Source: Branchinecta lynchi (lineage: Eukaryota; Arthropoda; Branchiopoda; Anostraca; Branchinectidae). Taken from it: a stretch of 64,000 nt of DNA. The translations under genes and the position numbers were made by a program. This document shows, piece by piece, positions 58,217 through 64,000 of the stretch (positions are counted from its first letter, which is position 1; the number at the start of each line of letters is the position of its first letter). The notes beneath the pieces are model-generated. The model had not been told where the DNA came from and ran no database searches. It was given only the letters and a program-made list of their open reading frames with translations. The stretch lies in contig JAKZAP010000014.1 in the NCBI GenBank assembly GCA_023053575.1, positions 2,666,001-2,730,000 on the forward strand, written 5' to 3'.

Positions 58217-58523
58217 GTGTAGAATATGCTTGAGCCAGCCCATTCGTATACATATTCGGGTCCGTCGTAGTGTGTCCGTTGGGTGTGTGCGCGGCTAAAC
58301 CAAAGTTGGGTATCGTCGGCGAAGGAATTCCACTCATTGCGCCATTCATTTGTTGCTGCTGGGGGGCAGAGGGGGCGTGGCCCATCACAGGGCTTCCAAG
58401 GCCATTCAGGCTTGTTGGCATTTGCGCCGCAAGAGCCACTTGGCCGAGGTAGGTCCCATTAGGAGTTGTAGCCGCCACCAGGGCGGCTTGTTGCTGCATT
58501 AACTGCGAAAGAGCGAGATCATA
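58217..58523 (-). CDS. CELF: CELF-family RNA-binding protein, linker exon (first exon visible in window)
   Basis: This exon encodes about 102 residues of the divergent linker that separates RRM2 from RRM3 in CELF/Bruno proteins. It contains the segment LSQLMQQQAALVAA, which matches the Leu-Met-Gln-Gln-Gln-Ala-Ala-Leu hallmark of the CELF3-6 branch. A Gln run, a Pro/Ser/Ile-rich stretch and a Gly-Leu-Ala-Gln-Ala-Tyr-Ser segment follow; the last corresponds to the Gln-Ala-Tyr segment of vertebrate CELFs. On the minus strand the exon ends at a strong donor (C|GTAAGT, GT at 58216-58215). The start at 58523 follows CCCCTCTCAG and gives phase 0. Acceptors at 58502 (phase 0) and 58540 (phase 1) are also possible. 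The exon leaves one base of a codon, which joins the next exon as Pro. Upstream exons carrying RRM1 and RRM2 were not found between here and the right edge. Confidence 0.9.
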
Positions 58524-60779
58524 CTGAGAGGGGATAATGACTGAGGAGCAGGCGTACGCGAACTCGGTTGATACTGACAGAAGAGTGCAAGGATGGCAAA
58601 TAACAAGGATGGCTGAACAGAAGAAACTCAAGGTTCCGACACTTACTTACCGGCGGAAGAGAGGGGACATGCTAATAGTCTTCAAGCTTCTCAATTCAAA
58701 TTGTCTCCCCTCCCTCTTCAATCAGACAACCACTCACGGACTAGGGGCCACTCCCGGAAGCTGCTCTGAAGGTCCTGCACCTCTCGTGTTCGACAGACTT
58801 CTTCTGTAAACGAGCTGTTCCTTTGATTCAGAATCAACTATTATCGGCGAAACACAAGAGGGTTTCAAAAAGCGACTCGACGAGGACTGGCGCGGGACGT
58901 CGTAACCAGGAAGTTACTGCAAGAAGCAGTAACCAGGAAATAGCACCATCATCGTCTGCAAGCTACTCACCGGGGTACAACATCCTTATTGCTTGCAAGT
59001 GTAATTTAAAGGTACGAGACATAAATACTTTGTAGCTCAAGCTGACTGCGATTCAGGTACTAATGACGATAGACGGATAAATCAGCTAAGATTAGCTGCA
59101 GCAACATTTAGGCCCTTCCAGCCATTCGCAGACCCTAAATTTTAGATGACAGTGCTCCAACGCTGAGGAACACCCTGGCGCAAGGGCACAGTACACCCTT
59201 AAAATTCTGTTTAAAAAACAAATTTGCATTTCAGGTTTCAATTCTAGGGATATGTTGATGGGGGTACTGCGCCCATCCTAGAGGCTTCATACGTTGGGGC
59301 ATGTCCTGAAGCTGGAGCAATATGGATTTGTGTATGACTGGGCCCTTCTTGGCAAGGTTCTTCGTCAGGCTGTACGTTAAAGAAATATCTATGGAGCAAA
59401 TCCTGGCTGACTTATCCGTTAGCGTCTTCTTATTTGAAGTAAGGGATAATTCGAATATGAGTATTCTTCAGGCATGGTGACTGTGGATTATGTTTCAGGG
59501 GTAGTACCAGACGGATGAGTAAGCGGGATTTTTGGCCCTTCATGGGAAAGGTCCTCTTAAAAAATTTGAACTTTTATTTTCATGACGGGAAGATCAGATC
59601 TTAACAACGGACTGAGGAGTACCCTTGCGAAGAAGAGCCATTCCTAACATGCTTTGGAATAGTTCGTAAGCTAACTACCTCTCGAGCCCAACTTTTTTTT
59701 TTTTTTTTTTTTTTAGCCGTCGTTTGAACATAATTCGTATAGTAACTTTAATGTCACGAGCTACAAGCTTAACGAAACAAGCTTGCTATTGTTTTGCAAC
59801 GACTTCACTACTCTATTGCCCCTAAATTAAGGTACAGAAACCTTGCGGCTACTTGTATAAGAACATCGACTGGGTTGGGGAAAGACCCTAGGGAAAGAGA
59901 CACATAAGGAACGTTCACACTGACCACAGAAGGTAACGTTAACTCTATGTGCATTTTTAGTCAGTACCGGCTAACTACGACCATACTAATACCAAACCTA
60001 AATGTAGATTATGTTAATCAAGACCAGGACCAGATTACGTTGCTTGCGGGGAGTTCCACAATCAGAAAAGTTAAAATCAGGTGTACTAACAGGAAATCCC
60101 CTAAGCTAATGGCCTAAAAAAGTGAACCAGTGTGAATGAACCTTAAGGCGTATAAGGCCTAAGGATAGAATGTCAGTATCAACCAAGCTCGAAAAGGGGA
60201 GGAGGTCTCATACGATGCCAGTGCAATGTTATCGTTTTTCGTTTTGTTGAAAATTATAATAATCCAAATTATTCGCTCAAAACATTTCCCTCCGAGATTT
60301 GCTCAGGATCAGTCTTTTCTTAATGTTGGGACAGGAGGCCCGCAACTGCTTTTTAAGCAACCAGTTTCTTTTTTAGTAAAACAATTAGACACGCAGTGTC
60401 ATTACGAAGTGTTTCTTCCTGTGTAGTAGTTATAATTTGCATCCATGTAGACCGTGAATTATGGACGCAGTTGCGTGATGAGGAAATGAGTCACTGGAAT
60501 GCTTAAAAAAGGCATTTCTTGTGAAAAGAATTCTAGCTATGACTGGTCGATATGTGTCACGCAAGCCAATTCACCCCTTTTTATCAGAAAATCAACGATG
60601 ACGTCAAATGAAAGAAAATATAAGCCTGACCCAGCCAACCGGGTGTGGTTCTTTACATGTCTAGAGGAGGGATGACTTTTTTTATGAATGTTCGTTTGTC
60701 AGTGGAAAGTTAAAATATGACAAATCAACGATAAATTGAAAAAGTATTTGTTAGGCAAAAGTTCATAGTTTTTTCCTTC

Positions 60780-61045
60780 TTTTTTCTTTTTTTTCTATTT
60801 TCTTATTATTTTTCTTTTGTCTCATTATCATTATTAAATGAGTTGATGAGAGATTGGTGATTATTTTTAATTTTAGTACTTTTTTCGTTATGTTTTGTTT
60901 CTAGTTAATTATTAGTTAGGAAATGAGTTTTATGCGTACCCGCCCAATTGCAAGTGCTTTTTTGTACCTTTCTTGGGGCGGGTACTGGCATCATAGTTAA
61001 ATGTATCTGGTTGTAAAAATAAACTGGACTGAACTGAACAATCAA
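60780..61045 (+). mobile_element. Possible LINE 3' tail with ACTGAACTGAAC repeat
   Basis: A T-rich tract followed by a GGGGCGGGTACTGGC block, AATAAA and a short GACTGAACTGAAC run looks like the 3' end of a non-LTR element. Similar CTGAA tails end at about 20425 and 24860. No coding part is attached. Confidence 0.3.
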
Positions 61046-61072
61046 TTAATCAAAAAACAAATTTTATTTTTT

Positions 61073-61390
61073 ATTTTACTGCTTTAGCGATAAGATTGCG
61101 CTTACTGCTTAAATTCTCACTCTTTCTATATTTTTATCCACTCTCTACTTTACATTTTCAGAGTCTTTCATCCTTCAAATTCGGTAAAACTTCTGGACAA
61201 GGGATCAATAAAAATAAAAAATAAATCAATAAAGATGTCTGTTACTTTTATTTTATTGCTTCAGCGATAAGGTTGCGATTGTCGCTTCAGTTCTCACTAT
61301 TTCTTTACTTTATCTACTCCTCGCTTTGCATTTCCCGAGTCTTTCATGCCTCAAATCCTGTCAAAGCTTCTGGACATGAGAGAAGGACGC
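61073..61390 (+). repeat. Two-copy diverged tandem repeat, ~181-bp unit
   Basis: CTGCTTTAGCGATAAGATTG and TTGCTTCAGCGATAAGGTTG start the units; both continue TTCTCACT.TTTCT and GAGTCTTTCAT to CTTCTGGACA.G. Confidence 0.8.
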
Positions 61391-61714
61391 CAACCCAATA
61401 TCTAGCTTTCCTCTGGAAGTATTTCTAAGAAATTTCCCGCTATCCATTCATCTGTCGACACTTCAGTGACAAAGGGATGGCGACGAGACAGCTAGGACCA
61501 AAGTGTCGCCTTTTTTTGTGGAAACAAAAGCTTTATCCGCACTATCCACTTATACTCTTGAGATGTTTTTACCCTCCTTCGAGATAAGATGAAATCCCTC
61601 ATCTCCTCTAGGCTATCATCAGCAAAAAGTAATCCGCTTGGAGGGTTTTTGAGATACTAATCCACCCAAAGAGAAAACGGGTCCAAGACACGTTTCCCGG
61701 ATGTCTTCTAAGCT

Positions 61715-61830
61715 CCATTCGGCTAACAACAAATAATCCAATAGAACCACCGTCTTTGGTCCCATGCAGCGACTATGGATATCCCGAGAAAACTGAGCTG
61801 AGCTAGAGGTACTTGCTGTGACGACACCCG
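61715..61830 (-). mobile_element. Solo end of the CAAGAAC-TIR family, reverse
   Basis: Read in reverse it carries CTCAGCTCAGTTTTCTCGGG, GTCGCTGCATGGGACCAAAG and a decayed ATTATTTGTT terminus, matching 16000-16095. Confidence 0.5.
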
Positions 61831-62589
61831 TCTACTTCCCTCTTCGCCGCTGCGCATACTAGGTGAACAAGAGCTAGAATCTCATATGGCACTTGGAAAG
61901 TCGGAATTTTTCCAATTCGTTAGTTTGTTGTGGACATTCTGTGATCAAATTGTAGCCAATAAAGGGAAATACAATCGTATTGCCCTTGGTAAGCTTTATT
62001 TTACTTTTTTCCGATCAGAAAAAAAAAGATATTAGCAAAATTCGATCTTCTTATTTCCGCTTCTGTAAATTCTTCTTTATCTTCCTGTCTGGTCTAGGAT
62101 CGAAAGACAGTAAAAAGTTTTGTCTGTCGAATATTACTGAGAAGCTGACTGATCTGCACGAAAGGCTGTCAGAAACGGCGTATCAGCGTTTGTCACCTAC
62201 TAATGGTCTGATCCGTTTGCTTTGTTAATATTATTGTAGTTTTTTTTTTTTCATGTCTTTTTCCGTTTTTTCCTTCAAATTTCTACTCCACTATTTATCT
62301 TTTTGATATAAGTGGGTTATAAATAAATATTATATTATTATTTGTAAACAAGACTAGAGATTGTATGTATCGTTCGGTCAAAAGTTTTTTTTTTCACTTT
62401 GCGGTTAAGATGCGCACTTTAAGCAAGCTTGAAATTAATTTCTAAGCAAAATCCATGAGGCAAAAGTGATCATGGGGATCATGGAAATGTATATTTTGCT
62501 GAAAAGCTTTTTCGTACTTTGCGGTTAAGATGAGTACTTTAAGTGATGGTGGATCCGGGAAGTGACAATTTCTAAGCCAATCTGGGCAA

Positions 62590-62850
62590 GCCTGTAACGT
62601 TCAAGTCAAGTTTCATCGTCCTAGCGCGTCTTTAAGTACCCTAACTCGCGATCCGGACCCTCCTACAACTCCCCCACAGTGAAGACCTACGGCTTGTGCT
62701 TGTTCTTCCAACCAAGTTTCATCCCGATCGCTCCACTCTAAACGTGTCACCAGATTTCTTGTTTCCCTTCCCCAGCCCCCAACATTCATCGGATCCGGTC
62801 CGGACTTGATTTGGGACATTGAAGAAACACATTTGTAGCCACGCAAACAA
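62590..62850 (-). repeat. Relative of the 39850 array, reverse orientation
   Basis: AAGTTTCATCGTCCTAGCG and CCAAGTTTCATCCCGATCG match the reverse complement of the CATGAAACTTGG / CGATCGGGATG blocks of the array. Confidence 0.5.
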
Positions 62851-63634
62851 CGGCGGAAACGCTCGTTTCGAGCCAGAACTGAGCTACAGCTACTTAATTG
62901 TCAGCCTTGTGGCCTGTGTAGGCCACAAGGCTGACCGTACAGCCTTAAAGGACCTGTCTTACCTATTATACTAATGCAACCTGCTTCCATAATCACTCCA
63001 TATATTTCTAAACTGGAGACCCCAATTTCGTACGGTACATTCTAACCCTCTAACAAAACCACGCTGTTTTCTTACTTGCCGAGCTTTAGGCTACACACAT
63101 TTCGACAAACAACTGTGCGATTTGGAAGATAATTTTTTTTTTTCAATTTCACCCAAAAAACTATTTCCCAAAAATTGCCCTCCCAGTCCCTCACAATTTT
63201 TGTCCATAAAAAATCCGTCGAGCCGCTTCAGATTTACACTGTTTACAGACAATAAGACCTACAACTGTGCGACATCGCAGATTCATTTTCATTTGATCCC
63301 GAAACGGGGTCCTTCCAGTTCCTTACTCATTTTTCTGTGAGCGCTAAGCTCCGGATTACTTAAACATAAAATATCTAGAATACAGTGCTGAGACGGTGGA
63401 AAAGACAAAAGGGATAATGTCTCCTATTGTCTCCACGGAGACATCAAGGGAATCTACCATAAAAGAAACATCAGAAAAGATATTCGCAAACGTCTTTACT
63501 CAAAAGAGAAAAGCCTAATCTTCTTTTTCTTCGGCTCGCTGTTAATTCAAAACAAACCGCAGACGGAAGAAATTGCTGCTTTGTCCGACACAATCCCGGC
63601 TAAGCCGCCCCAAATTGCCGTCTTCTCCCCCTTC

Positions 63635-63870
63635 TAGCACAATCTGGAAGTGGAGTTTCCGCTTGCCGTAAATCTTTATTTTGATACTGATCATGTGAGC
63701 AAGACGACTTGGAAAGTGGAAAACCTTGTCCCAAAATTTATAATAATCAACTTCTAGCATAACTGTGGAAGTCCACTTTCCGCTTGCCGTTTATCTTAAT
63801 TTTGATACTGATGATATGAGCAAGACGACTTGGAAAGTGGAAAAGTCCCAACATTTATAATAATAATTAT
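63635..63870 (+). repeat. Two-copy tandem repeat, ~120-bp unit
   Basis: TCTAGCA...CTTTCCGCTTGCCGT / TTTCCGCTTGCCGT, then TTTTGATACTGAT, GAGCAAGACGACTTGGAAAG and ATTTATAATAAT occur twice in direct order. Confidence 0.9.
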
Positions 63871-64000
63871 GTAATTTATTCCCCTAATAGCCTGTATTAC
63901 ACAAGCTAGCACTGGATCGTCATTCACGCAGATAACAATTTAATACGTAGACATTTTATCTATATAATCGAAAAAATTATTCTTCTTTTTCTTCTTCTTT

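Larger units (their letters stand above)
58700..64000. other. Upstream CELF intron or flank, no exon recognised
   Basis: RRM2-like coding sequence expected upstream of 58523 was searched for on the minus strand and not found. The stretch holds repeat arms (59330-59420), a possible LINE tail, tandem repeats, a 24-nt T run near 59694-59716 and a TTC-rich right edge. Confidence 0.5.

Noticed and set aside
58651..58671. Possible 21-nt CELF micro-exon on the minus strand between TTAG and GTAAGTAAG
   Set aside because: The donor is strong, but the acceptor lacks a convincing pyrimidine tract and the seven encoded residues match nothing in CELF. Too short to support without transcript data.
62010..62228. 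C-terminal part of a LINE ORF
   Set aside because: A T-rich tail follows, but the 82-codon product has no reverse-transcriptase or zinc-knuckle motif I can point to.

Overview
This window looks like a piece of a non-vertebrate animal genome. It is AT-leaning, intron-rich and dense in decayed transposons, with almost no long reading frames. The one gene I can assemble with confidence is the 3' half of a CELF/Bruno-type RNA-binding protein on the minus strand. It is spread over about 32 kb in five exons (58523-58217, 47198-47103, 38935-38846, 36392-36234, 26320-26193), all with canonical GT..AG junctions and matching phases. Together they give 259 residues: a glutamine/alanine-rich linker, the complete third RRM, and the short conserved C-terminus ending in Arg-Pro-Tyr. 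It resembles the CELF3-6 branch rather than CELF1/2. RRM1, RRM2 and the start lie beyond the right edge of the window or were not recognised. The phylum cannot be fixed from sequence alone. A cnidarian (coral or anemone type) is my low-confidence guess.

Left of CELF (1-26 kb) I see one further possible protein-coding exon. It is a plus-strand terminal exon at 5248-5363 whose product resembles the C-terminal end of alpha-tubulin, followed by a GC-rich hairpin (5461-5565) and AATAAA signals (5662-5671). No other tubulin exon is visible, so it may be a gene fragment.

Everything else is repeat sequence. LINE relics occur at 1733-2126 (reverse-transcriptase C-terminal zinc knuckle), 17271-18105 and 51264-51335. 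hAT-type DNA elements with 8-bp target duplications lie at 11472-11648, 19699-20023, 31375-31554, 51551-51726, 52223-53003 (with transposase remnants) and 55429-56222, and older candidates at 13454-14080 and 30060-30234. A TTAA-flanked family (piggyBac-like target) has at least seven members at 2453, 28863, 44156, 45845, 47245, 49225 and 53161. There is a Harbinger-like palindromic element (22197-22480), another TIR element with a 7-bp duplication (16667-17245), several foldback elements, tRNA-derived SINE heads, and many two- to four-copy tandem repeats.

Several elements are nested: a LINE inside a MITE (1633-2336), a TIR element inside the same MITE family (56745-57390), and insertions inside TTAA elements (49225-49942, 44156-44882). 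This gives a relative order of invasions. I found no CRISPR array, operon, rRNA, intact tRNA or intact transposase. Stretches not listed hold no feature I can support.
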